DNA from: Desulfobacter postgatei 2ac9
GTDB taxonomy: Bacteria; Desulfobacterota; Desulfobacteria; Desulfobacterales; Desulfobacteraceae
Length of the DNA stretch: 64,000 nt
Direction of reading: 5' to 3'
NCBI RefSeq assembly: GCF_000233695.2
Contig: NZ_CM001488.1
Span: 1,587,703-1,651,702, forward strand
The notes under the pieces were generated by a model that searched no databases, had not been told where the DNA came from, and saw only the letters and a list, made by a program, of their open reading frames with translations. The translations under genes were made by a program, and so were the position numbers. Of this stretch, positions 35,196 through 44,440 are shown piece by piece (within the stretch, counting starts at the first letter, position 1; each line of letters starts with the position of its first letter).

Positions 35196-35452
35196 TTTTG
35201 ATCTGGCTCATCCCGGCTCCCTTGAAAAACAAATCGAGGGTATTGAAAAGAACGGTATCCCTGATGCTCTCAGGGTAGATCCCGATTATCGTTGGCTGGA
35301 CTGGGAATCCAGCACCAGAATGCTGCTGGATAAAATTAACAAAATGCTGCTGACTTTTAAATAACACCAATTGATTTAACGATCAGGCGCTTGTAAATAT
35401 CATTTGATTTTTGCAAAAGATCACCGGGGAGAGGTTCATTTATCCGGTGAAG
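35196..35452. repeat. 257-bp direct repeat flanking IS66, right copy
   Basis: Identical to 32506-32762. Its plus strand holds a promoterless duplicate of the last 56 codons of the glycosyltransferase (to 35364). Its minus strand holds the true C-terminal coding end of the sulfotransferase (35357-35452). The duplication therefore kept both flanking genes whole. Confidence 0.97.
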
Positions 35453-36748
35453 TGCTTTTGTAAATGAAATTTTATCCGTGTAAGGGGAGAGGTTAATTTG
35501 TTTGGAAAGTTTTTCCCAGACCAGTTCACTCTTATCACACAGGTTCTCATAACTTAAGAAAACAGCCTGGGGGGGAAGATTGTTCATCAGATATGAATAG
35601 GTGTTTATCCAGATCGTAAGCCAGTAGCTTAAATCCTGCGTATTTTTTTCGTCCTCATTTGTTCCATCAAACAGGAAAGGCCTGTGATCTGCGCCGAATT
35701 CATGATGGGCCAGCCAGGTCATGTATTTTTTTGCAAAGGGATCATCCGAATGCTTTTTTAAAAATTTTTTATGCTGGTTCAAAAGTGAAAATGCCTGCTG
35801 TAAAGGGTCCCGGAAAGGGACAATGATCAAGGCATTGGGAAATGCACGGGCAATGGAATCCAAGCGTAGAATATTATTGTTGTTCTTGGATAAATAGCAG
35901 TTGTCAGGGGTGTTGTTTAAAATAAGACCAACAAAGGCTTTAAATTTATCTAAAATTTCATTGTCGGCCGTCATGGGGATCAAGCCGTTTTTTTTAATAT
36001 AATCACTGCCGCAAAAGGTGCGCCAGAAAACCTCTTCAAGGGCTTCCGGGCTGTCATAATCGATTTTTAAGCCGTCCCCGTGAGCCCTTTCCTGCATCTC
36101 TGTGTCCTGCCGGGAGAAGCCGGCGATCTTGCGCCATAGGTTGGGTGCAAGAATAAAGGGCATGTCCCTGTATGTCAGGGAGGTGAATTTTCCGTTTTCG
36201 TATAGGGTGCGCATAAGAACCGTGGTTCCTGCACGTGCAAGCCCGGCAACAAAGAGATGGGATTTTTCCGATCTAATATCCGGGGAAAACAGCAGCCGTT
36301 CAACGTCAAACAGGGTTTCTCCCACAAAATTATTTCCCAACACCAGATGGTGGAGAAGTTTTGAGCCGCTTCCATAATCACCCTTGGAGGTGCGTGATAC
36401 AATAAATCCAAATAAAGCGGCAATCATGGTGCTGACTGCAATGCCCTTGACAGAAGAGACCAGTTCAATGAATCGGCCATCCGTAAACAAGGAATATACT
36501 GAAAAGACAATAAAAGGAGAAAACGATAAAATCAGTAATCCAAATATTAAAATGGATTTTAAGAACAATTGCAGTGAATAGCAAGGAAGGACTTTTTCTT
36601 TCCAGTGATCGGAAATGCCGGGTGAGCGTATGACGTTAAAGATTTTTGCAACAATGTTTTGAAGGCTTTGAATGTGAGCAGGCATACTTGCCCATATAAA
36701 TATGCATACAAAACCAATGGAACTTAATGATAAAAGAAACCAGGCCAT
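35357..36748 (-). CDS. Membrane-anchored sulfotransferase-family protein
   Basis: A 463-residue protein. The N-terminus has three or so hydrophobic segments (residues ~1-20, ~65-90 and ~98-116). The sulfotransferase domain starts near residue 165: HLFVAGLARAGTTVLMRTLY is the 5'-phosphosulfate loop of PAPS-dependent enzymes and ALIIVPFRDPLQQAFSLL the 3'-phosphate region. It probably transfers sulfate to a glycan at the membrane. It sits with a second sulfate-transfer-type gene (36967) in one minus-strand group, suggesting sulfated polysaccharide. The final 32 codons lie in the IS66-flanking repeat. Confidence 0.82.
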   Translation of the reverse strand: MAWFLLSLSSIGFVCIFIWASMPAHIQSLQNIVAKIFNVIRSPGISDHWKEKVLPCYSLQLFLKSILIFGLLILSFSPFIVFSVYSLFTDGRFIELVSSVKGIAVSTMIAALFGFIVSRTSKGDYGSGSKLLHHLVLGNNFVGETLFDVERLLFSPDIRSEKSHLFVAGLARAGTTVLMRTLYENGKFTSLTYRDMPFILAPNLWRKIAGFSRQDTEMQERAHGDGLKIDYDSPEALEEVFWRTFCGSDYIKKNGLIPMTADNEILDKFKAFVGLILNNTPDNCYLSKNNNNILRLDSIARAFPNALIIVPFRDPLQQAFSLLNQHKKFLKKHSDDPFAKKYMTWLAHHEFGADHRPFLFDGTNEDEKNTQDLSYWLTIWINTYSYLMNNLPPQAVFLSYENLCDKSELVWEKLSKQINLSPYTDKISFTKALHRINEPLPGDLLQKSNDIYKRLIVKSIGVI

Positions 36749-36754
36749 TGGTAC

Positions 36755-36982
36755 CTATTCCGGGGACTGGCGGTTCTCTTTTGGGGATGATTTTTTAATT
36801 TTTTTCAATACTCTTTTAATGGGGTACCACACCAGGGCAAAGACAGCGATACATAGTGAGCCCACAACCCCCAGGATCACACCGATAGTCCCTGTCGCAA
36901 GGCCCGGGCCGATATATGCCATGGCGCACACAGGGTTCATTACTAATAAAAAAATCGATAAGGCCATTACTGCTGATCGCAT
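36755..36982 (-). CDS. Small hydrophobic membrane protein
   Basis: A 75-residue protein: a signal-like hydrophobic start (1-22), the motif AYIGPGLATGTIG, a transmembrane helix (about 30-52) and a basic tail (KRVLKKIKKSSPKEN). The AYIGPG segment recurs in small proteins encoded beside exopolysaccharide genes. Its start overlaps the end of the arylsulfotransferase-like gene by 16 bases and it lies 6 bases before the sulfotransferase gene, so the three are one operon. Function unknown. Confidence 0.75.
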   Translation of the reverse strand: MRSAVMALSIFLLVMNPVCAMAYIGPGLATGTIGVILGVVGSLCIAVFALVWYPIKRVLKKIKKSSPKENRQSPE

Positions 36983-38292
36983 GCCAAGTTATCCTTCCAT
37001 TTTAAATCTATTTCTTCCTGGGAAATATACCGTGTCCAGTGTATCGCACCCACCGTAGACGGTGATACGGCGTTCACATATTCCCATCTTACCTTATCTT
37101 TGGAAATACGCAAGATTCGGCTTTTATCACTCTCTTCAATGTAGGCATCACCGTTTGCCAATAATTTTAAACGCCCCGATGAGCCGGTGGCTATTTTATG
37201 TTCCGCCATTACCCCGGCATAGGGCTGTTCTATGCGGCCATTGTCTGCATCAAATAGATAAATATTTGACAGCTCTTTTTCAACAAATATCTGGCTGGTG
37301 TCCTGCTGCCGGATGATATCATTGCCAAAAATGCTGTACCTGCCGTCATCAAGCTGATTGATATCATGCTGACTTAACCATGGCCCTGTTTTCAACCATT
37401 TAATTTTTCCGGTTTGCGGATCAAACAGCAGGACGGTTGACAAATGGCGGATACTCAGGGCGACATCTCCGGTTTGCGCCTCATTCAGATCTTTTAATAT
37501 GGGCTGGGCATCGTTTAAGTGGATTCGGTCTGTCTCGAATCTGCCGACACCGTATATCAAGCCGCGATATCCGTTTTTCAGCAGTATGTCTGTGACGGAA
37601 TATTCGTTTATGATTTTTCCGTCCAGTGAAACAATGGCAAATCCGTCATCCCTTATGGGCAATACTGTTTCCGGAACCTGGGGAGTCATGACAAGCGGAA
37701 CCACTATATTGCCGTCCGCATTCAGTTCAATTGAGTGGTGAAAGTGGCGGTCGTTCACCCAGATCAGTTTACTGCAGGCGTTAATTCTTACCATGGGCCC
37801 TTCACCGCTGGTAAAAATTAATCCGCCGTCCTTTAAGAGGAGCGGGTGCTGGGCCCGGTATTCCTTGACTGAATTGGCACCGGTTTGTTCCACCTTTGAT
37901 CTCTTAAAAATGTCATCCAGCGGGGGCACCCAGGTGTGTACAATTTTTTTATCACCAATGGAGAACAATTGGACTATAACCTGACCGTCGTTTTTGCTGT
38001 ATCTTGGCATCAGCAGGTATCCGGTATCGTGGAAGGTTGAATCCCTTAACTTAAAACCGGAAAAATCAAATTGTGTGGGCCGCTCCTGAATATCCAGTAA
38101 AATTTTTTCCTTTACGGTTTTGGGTGGGCCGTCTTTAAAGGTCAAAAAGGCGTGTAAGTCCCAATAAATGACCTCAATCTGTTTCCAGGGAAATATGTGA
38201 TAGTGCCCGGCCGCAAGGCCCCAGACAAAAAATCCGACAGACACTAAATACAACAACGCAACAACTCTGACAATTTTTCCTTTGTTAAACAT
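36967..38292 (-). CDS. Arylsulfotransferase-like beta-propeller protein
   Basis: A 441-residue protein with one N-terminal transmembrane helix (about 10-28), the rest predicted to lie outside the cytoplasm. The body looks like an arylsulfotransferase/PQQ-type propeller: DTGYLLMPRYS, WVNDRHFHHSIELNADGNIVVP, RHLSTVLLFDPQTGKIKW and LSQHDINQLDDGRYSIFGND, with spaced histidines typical of the family. ASST enzymes transfer sulfate between phenolic compounds without PAPS. Here a role in modifying or sensing glycan is inference. First gene of a three-gene operon. Confidence 0.72.
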   Translation of the reverse strand: MFNKGKIVRVVALLYLVSVGFFVWGLAAGHYHIFPWKQIEVIYWDLHAFLTFKDGPPKTVKEKILLDIQERPTQFDFSGFKLRDSTFHDTGYLLMPRYSKNDGQVIVQLFSIGDKKIVHTWVPPLDDIFKRSKVEQTGANSVKEYRAQHPLLLKDGGLIFTSGEGPMVRINACSKLIWVNDRHFHHSIELNADGNIVVPLVMTPQVPETVLPIRDDGFAIVSLDGKIINEYSVTDILLKNGYRGLIYGVGRFETDRIHLNDAQPILKDLNEAQTGDVALSIRHLSTVLLFDPQTGKIKWLKTGPWLSQHDINQLDDGRYSIFGNDIIRQQDTSQIFVEKELSNIYLFDADNGRIEQPYAGVMAEHKIATGSSGRLKLLANGDAYIEESDKSRILRISKDKVRWEYVNAVSPSTVGAIHWTRYISQEEIDLKWKDNLACDQQ

Positions 38293-38451
38293 TAGAACAC
38301 AAATCAGTCTTCATATTTGGGGAGGGTACGATTTAATTCAGACATAGTTATCATAGGGTGGAAATATATCACAAGGTTTTTAGGATTCGCAAGGTGAATA
38401 TTCGGAGGAGTCCCACCTTTTACATAGGCGCTTGGTAAGAAACAATTCGCA

Positions 38452-38480
38452 TTGGACAATATGTTGGGACGTATTACAAT
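38452..38480 (+). promoter_or_regulatory. Sigma-70-type promoter upstream of gtrB-like gene
   Basis: TTGGAC (38452-38457), a 17-base spacer and TACAAT (38475-38480) lie 43 bases before the gtrB-like start. The ribosome site is GAGGGGG about 5 bases before the ATG at 38523. The rest of the 230-base gap between the divergent genes shows no other clear site. Confidence 0.5.
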
Positions 38481-38522
38481 CCAAATGGTATAAGTTGAAT
38501 TTATTCTCAGAGGGGGTGTTTC

Positions 38523-39455
38523 ATGCATTGTTTTGATGTTTCATTATCTATCATATGTCCATGTTTCAATGAGGAAGGTACAATAAAAATGTTTTTGGAG
38601 AAATTAATTCCGATAATGCAAAATGTTCAACGGCCATATGAAATTATTTTTATTAATGATGGCAGTACAGATAATACTCTGAATGTACTGTTAAAAGCAA
38701 AATCAAAAAATCCTCAAATTCGCATTTTAAATTTATCTAGGAATTTTGGAAAAGAGGCTGCATTGACTGCTGGACTTGAGCATGCAATGGGTGAAGTGGT
38801 CATTCCCATAGATGCAGATTTACAGCATCCGCCGGAAATTATAATCGAATTTATCAAAAAATGGGAAGACGGATTTGATGTGGTCGTTGGTAAGCGTACA
38901 GTCCGAACCGGAGAGGGGGTTATCAAAAAATTAACTGCCAAATACTTTTACAAATTTCATAATCAAATTTCCGATGTTGAAATTCCCTACAATGTCGGTG
39001 ATTTCAGATTAATGAGTCGAAAAGTTATTGAAGCACTCAAAAGATTACCTGAAAATCAGCGATTTATGAAAGGGCTTTTTGCATGGGTCGGCTTTAATAC
39101 TGCTGTTGTCGAATATGAACAGGCGCCCAGAGCTGCAGGAAAAACCAGTTATAACGGATTGAAATTATGGGATTTTGCTTTGGACGGTATCACAAGTTTT
39201 AGCACTCTGCCGTTAAGAATTTGGATGTATATTGGTTTTTTGATTTCCTTTTTATCATTTCTTTACGGTAGTACGATTGTTATCAACACGCTTATTTTAG
39301 GAGTGGATACTCCCGGCTATGCATCAATGATTACGGTTATTTTATTCTTAGGCGGGATCCAGTTGATTGGAATAGGTATTTTAGGTGAATATATCGGGCG
39401 TATTTACAAAGAAACAAAAAAACGGCCATTATACATTATTGAAAAAGAATATTAG
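38523..39455 (+). CDS. Polyprenyl-phosphate glycosyltransferase, GtrB/DPM1-like GT2
   Basis: A 310-residue GT2 enzyme. SIICPCFNEEGTI and FINDGSTDNTL form the nucleotide-binding start, and PIDADLQHPPE holds the DxD-type metal site. QRFMKGLFAWVGF is the family's conserved middle. Two C-terminal transmembrane helices (about 235-255 and 268-290) anchor it in the inner membrane. It loads a sugar on undecaprenyl phosphate for periplasmic glycan decoration. The gtrA-like gene follows directly. Codon use is more A+T-rich than in the flanking genes. Confidence 0.9.
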   Translation: MHCFDVSLSIICPCFNEEGTIKMFLEKLIPIMQNVQRPYEIIFINDGSTDNTLNVLLKAKSKNPQIRILNLSRNFGKEAALTAGLEHAMGEVVIPIDADLQHPPEIIIEFIKKWEDGFDVVVGKRTVRTGEGVIKKLTAKYFYKFHNQISDVEIPYNVGDFRLMSRKVIEALKRLPENQRFMKGLFAWVGFNTAVVEYEQAPRAAGKTSYNGLKLWDFALDGITSFSTLPLRIWMYIGFLISFLSFLYGSTIVINTLILGVDTPGYASMITVILFLGGIQLIGIGILGEYIGRIYKETKKRPLYIIEKEY

Positions 39456-39457
39456 AA

Positions 39458-39835
39458 ATGTTTTTTTTGAGAATCAGGTTGGTTAATTATTTTCTGATTG
39501 GTGGTGTTTCAACTTTAATTCATTTTTTGATAGCATCGCTGTGTATTTATATGATTCATGATTCTTTACTTATATCAAATGTCATTGGTTTTCTCATTGC
39601 ATATGTGCATTCTTATATAATGCAGTCAAAGGTTGTTTTTAATCAAGAAATTTCACCGATTAAAGCAGTAAAGTACTTTATAGTGCAATTCGGCGTATTG
39701 ATCGTTTCCATATATGTGTCCGACTTACTGAGTGACTTTAATAATTATATAAAGACAATTGTTATCATCATTATTATGCCGCTTATTACATACACAGTTC
39801 ACAAATTTTGGACATTTAAGGAAAACGGGTTATGA
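39458..39835 (+). CDS. GtrA-like flippase
   Basis: A 125-residue protein with four hydrophobic segments and the GtrA signature: RLVNYFLIGGVSTLIHFLIA at the start and VHKFWTFKENG at the end. It is thought to flip the undecaprenyl-P-sugar made by the GtrB-like enzyme. It begins three bases after the gtrB-like stop and overlaps the next gene by 4 bases. Confidence 0.9.
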   Translation: MFFLRIRLVNYFLIGGVSTLIHFLIASLCIYMIHDSLLISNVIGFLIAYVHSYIMQSKVVFNQEISPIKAVKYFIVQFGVLIVSIYVSDLLSDFNNYIKTIVIIIIMPLITYTVHKFWTFKENGL

Positions 39836-41775
39836 AAAATATTCGTCAGTTCCTTTATCTGTATTTCCCATACATATTGATTGGTTTTGTTTTGTTACAC
39901 AATTTAGGTGTATATTATTCTCATTCATATCCTTCAGATAAACTATTTGATTCAGACTGTAATTATTTGCCGACTTTATATAGAGATTTATTTGTTAATG
40001 GTGGGAATTACAGTGATTGGTATGGTTCTGCAGCTCCTTATTATTTTCCGGACATGCTGGTATATTTTTTCTCAAATTTTATTACCGGTAATTTCTATCA
40101 CGCCATCCCGCTATCTTTTACAATTTTTTCAATTCTGATTTTAATATCAGTATACAGAATTAATCGTAATTTTTTTGATCATATTGCTGCGTTATACATG
40201 ACCGTACTCCCAGTTTCATTTTTCTATATATTTCCAACTTATGTATATTCAATGCAGTTTGCAACAGTATTTCATTATGGAGAGTTCATTATTGCTCTGC
40301 TGTCAGTCGGTCTGATTCTGGCGATGCTTCGTTATCCATGGAAAAAAACGAATTATGTACTGTTGATCTGTCTGTCAATTTTGACAACGGCTTCAGATAG
40401 TATGTATATTTTACATTTAGTTTTGCCAACATTGGTTACCCTTTTAGTACTATGGTTGGTGAAGATGGTGCATCATAAGCAGGTATTCATTATTTCAGCT
40501 TCACTCATTATATCCATGTTTATGGGTAAAATTTTGAGCGGTATTATTACCATCAATCAAAGCAACTATGCTAAAGCGATTACATTATCCACAAAACATT
40601 TATTTGTGAATATTTCTAGAATATTAGAGATAATTCAACTGTCTTTCAATGAATATCCTCTTAGTTCTTTGTTGATCTTGGCAATGTATATTTTGATAAC
40701 ATACTTGCTTCTGAAGTATGTCAGAAATCCTAAGCTTGAAGCTGATCAACCTGGATTAGATAGACTGCTTTTCCTGTTTATATACCTGATAGTAACGCTG
40801 TTTGGGAATATATTGGCACTAAGCTTTATTTATCCGAATAAAATCTATCAGCATTACATGATTCCGGTTTTTTTACTTCCGATTATTCTAATACCTGCTG
40901 TTTTATATTGGACAAGGTTTCATTTAAAGAGCAAGTTGTTTAAACGGAGCTATGTCACTTTTTCATTTTTGATGGCATTTGTTTTATTGTTTCAAACCTA
41001 TACAAAATTTAATGATGTCTCCTTTAAAAATGAATACTATCCTGAAACAGTTGCTTGTATCGATAGCTTTATTGAAAAAACGGGAGCAAAGCACGGAATT
41101 TCTGAGTATTGGGACAGTAAATATACTCATTTGTTAAGTAAAAATGATATTACGATAGCTCAGTACACCTTTGATCTGACAAGATTTGAAGCAGTTAATA
41201 CCATCGCTTGGTATAAAAATTATTATGACTTTGCTCTGATTAAAAATAATTCATTAAACAAGAATAAGATTCTCTCTTTAAACGGTAAGCCTTCGGCTGT
41301 TGTAAAGTGCTTTGATACTGAGATTTTGTACTATGAAAACAAAATGGTGATAAATGACACATTAAGCAAAGCTCCCTATCAAAACTTACCGGAAATACAG
41401 GATGAAACCATCGGATTTAATTCATCGGATGTGGTTTTTAGTGGGTGGTCTTATAATGAGACGCATCACAGATGGTCACATGGGAAACAGTCTCTAATTT
41501 TGTTTAGAATCAACCCTGATCATATTGAGGGCAAATTGAATCTACATATTGGGACATTGGGGGTTCAGCATATACATATACGCATGAATGATTATGAAAT
41601 TTATTCCAACTCTTTGAATTCAGCAGATAAAAAAATAAGCATCCGTTTCAAATCGAATATTCTTTTCAAGGAGCAGACAAATATCCTCAGTTTTGAATTT
41701 CCGGATGCACGCCTTCCCAATACTGATGATAAAAGAATGTTAGCGATGTTGATCAGGTCGCTTATCATTGAGTAA
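39832..41775 (+). CDS. Polytopic membrane protein, probable GtrC-like glycosyltransferase
   Basis: A 647-residue protein with about ten to twelve hydrophobic helices up to residue ~390, then a soluble C-terminal domain of about 260 residues. An early acidic stretch (KLFDSDCNYLP) after the first helix sits where GT-C enzymes keep their catalytic Asp. Serotype-conversion gtr operons end in such a unique, strain-specific transferase, which fits its place after gtrB- and gtrA-like genes. The specific acceptor is unknown. The gene is strikingly A+T-rich, consistent with acquisition by transfer. Confidence 0.7.
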   Translation: MKNIRQFLYLYFPYILIGFVLLHNLGVYYSHSYPSDKLFDSDCNYLPTLYRDLFVNGGNYSDWYGSAAPYYFPDMLVYFFSNFITGNFYHAIPLSFTIFSILILISVYRINRNFFDHIAALYMTVLPVSFFYIFPTYVYSMQFATVFHYGEFIIALLSVGLILAMLRYPWKKTNYVLLICLSILTTASDSMYILHLVLPTLVTLLVLWLVKMVHHKQVFIISASLIISMFMGKILSGIITINQSNYAKAITLSTKHLFVNISRILEIIQLSFNEYPLSSLLILAMYILITYLLLKYVRNPKLEADQPGLDRLLFLFIYLIVTLFGNILALSFIYPNKIYQHYMIPVFLLPIILIPAVLYWTRFHLKSKLFKRSYVTFSFLMAFVLLFQTYTKFNDVSFKNEYYPETVACIDSFIEKTGAKHGISEYWDSKYTHLLSKNDITIAQYTFDLTRFEAVNTIAWYKNYYDFALIKNNSLNKNKILSLNGKPSAVVKCFDTEILYYENKMVINDTLSKAPYQNLPEIQDETIGFNSSDVVFSGWSYNETHHRWSHGKQSLILFRINPDHIEGKLNLHIGTLGVQHIHIRMNDYEIYSNSLNSADKKISIRFKSNILFKEQTNILSFEFPDARLPNTDDKRMLAMLIRSLIIE

Positions 41776-41944
41776 GTGTGCAAATATAAGGCGATGCTAT
41801 ATAATCCAATTGAAAAGATTTACCAACGTTAGACGAGTGCTGGATAAGCTTTTCCACATGTTGACAATTTATTTTGAACAATTAGAATGCACAAAACAAA
41901 AGAATCCATTGATGTAGTCGCTGTTAACTGGGTGCCATTCACGA

Positions 41945-43417
41945 ATGCTGTTTAATTCATATCTGTTTATTTTTGTTTTTTTACCCGTCACTCTCGCCCT
42001 GATTGTTGCGGGCCGCTATTTGTATGGGGCCCGGGGCGGGTTAGCCTGCATTGTTTCAGGTTCACTTGTTTTTTACGGGTACTGGAACCCTATATTCCTG
42101 GTGCTGCTCCTGGGCTCGATCTTGGTTAACCACCAAATCGGACTTCGGATCATGAAGACGCCGGGGAAACATCCTAAAACATGGCTCTTGGTCGGAATTT
42201 TCCTGAACATGGGCGTACTCGGGTATTTTAAATACTGGAATTTTTTTTTAGTCTCCCTTGCCCAGGTATTACCCTTTGATCCAAATATTCACCCCCTTGT
42301 CCTGCCCTTGGGTATTTCCTTTTACACCTTTCAGCAGATTGCATTCCTAGTGGATGTTTATCATAAAAAGATCAAGCGCAGCTCCTTTTTAGAATATATG
42401 GCCTTTGTCTCTTTTTTTCCGCAACTTATCGCCGGTCCCATTATACGTTACAACACAGTTCACGGGCAGTTTATCTCCCCTGAATGGCTGAGATGGAACA
42501 ATGAAAGTTTCGCCACAGGCCTGTCTCTTTTTTCATTGGGCTTATTTAAAAAAACAGTTCTGGCAGATCAACTGGCGGTATTTGTGGGGCCGGTTTTTGA
42601 TGCCGGTGCGCGTGGGGATGTCGTTTCGGCTATGGCGGCATGGACGGCAACCCTGGCCTATACCTTTCAATTGTATTTTGACTTTTCAGGATATGCAGAT
42701 ATGGCCCTTGGACTGGGTGCCATGATGGGCATCCGGTTGCCGGACAATTTTAACTCTCCTTATCGGGCTCATAATTTCATTAACTTTTGGCAGCGATGGC
42801 ATATCAGCCTCTCCCATTTTTTTCGGGATTATCTGTATATTCCCCTCGGTGGCAGCCGGTGTTCTTTTCCCAGGCATCTTAACAATCTAATGATCACCAT
42901 GCTTCTTTGCGGATTGTGGCATGGTGCCGGATGGCAGTTTGTTTTCTGGGGTGGGATGCACGGGCTGTTTCTGATGCTGGACCATCTGAGGGAATCCCGA
43001 TTTCCCAAATTACGGCTGCCCCGCCCATTGGGCGTTCTGGTGACATTTTTGGTAATTGCCCTGCTATGGACAGCTTTCAGGGCCGTCAACATGGGCACCG
43101 CCTTGTACCTTTATAAAACCATGTTCTGTTTGAGCGAATTTTTGAAATCAGTGCAATTATCTTTTCCAACGTTCGACATAGCCAACTTTATCACGGCCGG
43201 ATCAGGATCAGCCCCATACTGGCTGATCCTGTCCGCCCTGATCGTGTGGGGGCTTCCCAATACTGCGGCGTGGTGTCGCTTATATACCGAAAACAAGGGA
43301 GCATTTCCTGTTGTTCAGGGAAGAACAAAAGCCATTGTGGCAGGCATGCTGTTTTTTGTTTCTTTGAAGGTGCTGGCCGGCACCGGCAGCAGTGAATTTC
43401 TTTATTTTAATTTCTAA
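41945..43417 (+). CDS. MBOAT family O-acyltransferase (AlgI-like)
   Basis: A 490-residue polytopic protein of the AlgI/DltB group. Family motifs are NSYLFIFVFLPVTL at the N-terminus, PLGISFYTFQQIAFLVDVY, FFPQLIAGPIIRY, FWQRWHISLSHFFRDYLYIPLGG and GLWHGAGWQFVFWGGMHG, which holds the catalytic histidine. It transfers acetyl groups across the membrane onto a secreted glycan together with a periplasmic SGNH-type partner, here the next gene. The 170-base gap before it shows no clear promoter. Confidence 0.92.
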   Translation: MLFNSYLFIFVFLPVTLALIVAGRYLYGARGGLACIVSGSLVFYGYWNPIFLVLLLGSILVNHQIGLRIMKTPGKHPKTWLLVGIFLNMGVLGYFKYWNFFLVSLAQVLPFDPNIHPLVLPLGISFYTFQQIAFLVDVYHKKIKRSSFLEYMAFVSFFPQLIAGPIIRYNTVHGQFISPEWLRWNNESFATGLSLFSLGLFKKTVLADQLAVFVGPVFDAGARGDVVSAMAAWTATLAYTFQLYFDFSGYADMALGLGAMMGIRLPDNFNSPYRAHNFINFWQRWHISLSHFFRDYLYIPLGGSRCSFPRHLNNLMITMLLCGLWHGAGWQFVFWGGMHGLFLMLDHLRESRFPKLRLPRPLGVLVTFLVIALLWTAFRAVNMGTALYLYKTMFCLSEFLKSVQLSFPTFDIANFITAGSGSAPYWLILSALIVWGLPNTAAWCRLYTENKGAFPVVQGRTKAIVAGMLFFVSLKVLAGTGSSEFLYFNF

Positions 43418-43432
43418 AGGGCCACAACACAG

Positions 43433-44440
43433 ATGAAAATTATCGTTGGATTTTTCGGAGGATTCTGCGGCGCGGCTCTCTTATGGATCCTGCTGGTTAT
43501 GGGGCAATTGGGCAACGCGACCCCTGACAGCCAGTGGGTGCGGCAGGCCTATGCGTATAAGCGGGCCCTATGCGACAAAATTTCAGGGTCCAAGATCGTG
43601 ATTGTCGGCGGATCTGCCGCACTTTTTTCTATCAACTCCATTGCGCTGCAGGAGCGATATCACCGACCTGTTATCAATTTAGGGGTCAATGCAGGAGTTT
43701 CACTGCCTTATATACTTGAACAGGCAAAAGCCGTCCTTACCCCTGGCGATACCGCCCTGCTTCCTCTGGAATATCCCCTGTATAACTATAATTATACGAT
43801 CAATCCGGTTATGGTGGATTTTTATCTTTCTGAACCCGGGCTTCTGGCAAAACAGGCGTGGCAGCTTCAGTTAAAATTATTGTTCGCTGTTACCCCCGAG
43901 CGTCTTATCCAGGGGTATCGGGGGATTCCCAGGGGATTCTCAGTTCAAGGGCTGTACGGCCCCCACCACATGAATGCCCATGGTGACCAAACCCACTCTG
44001 AAGTCGCAAGACAGTCCGAGAATCAAAAGGCAATCGTCAATTCACTGACTCCCCGGTACTATGGTAAGAATTTTTCAAAAAAAAATGAAGCCTGGAACCT
44101 TTTGACCGCTTTCCAGCACTGGGCTGACAGCCGGAACATTTGCCTGATATTCATCCCACCAGGTTTTCTATTTCAACAAGCCTATATAACAGATCCGGTG
44201 GAAAACCATTTTTATACCACGCTGCCCGCCCTTGCACGGAAAAAGGGGTTAACATACCTTGGCCGTCCCCTGGAATATATGTTTCCCCCCGACTACTATT
44301 TTGATACCCCCTATCACCTGACTGCCGAAGCAAGGCAAATATACACAACCCGAATCATCGAACTGATAGGACCGATCATGAATAAGGAAATTATTCACTC
44401 GCACGTTCAACGTATTCCCGGGTCCGGGTATCGATTTTAA
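43433..44440 (+). CDS. SGNH-like periplasmic partner of MBOAT acyltransferase
   Basis: A 335-residue protein with one N-terminal transmembrane segment (about 4-24). The text IVIVGGSAALFSINS gives a GxS block I with GGSA where SGNH enzymes have GDS. NLGVNAG resembles block II, and the end has DTPYHLTAEA (DxxH, block V). This is the AlgJ/AlgX/DltD-like arrangement that accepts acyl groups in the periplasm. It starts 15 bases after the MBOAT gene. The 3' end overlaps the convergent efp by 50 bases. Confidence 0.72.
   Translation: MKIIVGFFGGFCGAALLWILLVMGQLGNATPDSQWVRQAYAYKRALCDKISGSKIVIVGGSAALFSINSIALQERYHRPVINLGVNAGVSLPYILEQAKAVLTPGDTALLPLEYPLYNYNYTINPVMVDFYLSEPGLLAKQAWQLQLKLLFAVTPERLIQGYRGIPRGFSVQGLYGPHHMNAHGDQTHSEVARQSENQKAIVNSLTPRYYGKNFSKKNEAWNLLTAFQHWADSRNICLIFIPPGFLFQQAYITDPVENHFYTTLPALARKKGLTYLGRPLEYMFPPDYYFDTPYHLTAEARQIYTTRIIELIGPIMNKEIIHSHVQRIPGSGYRF

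Noticed and set aside
35176-35364. 62-residue plus-strand frame after IS66
   Set aside because: It is only the duplicated 3' end of the glycosyltransferase gene, without start signals.
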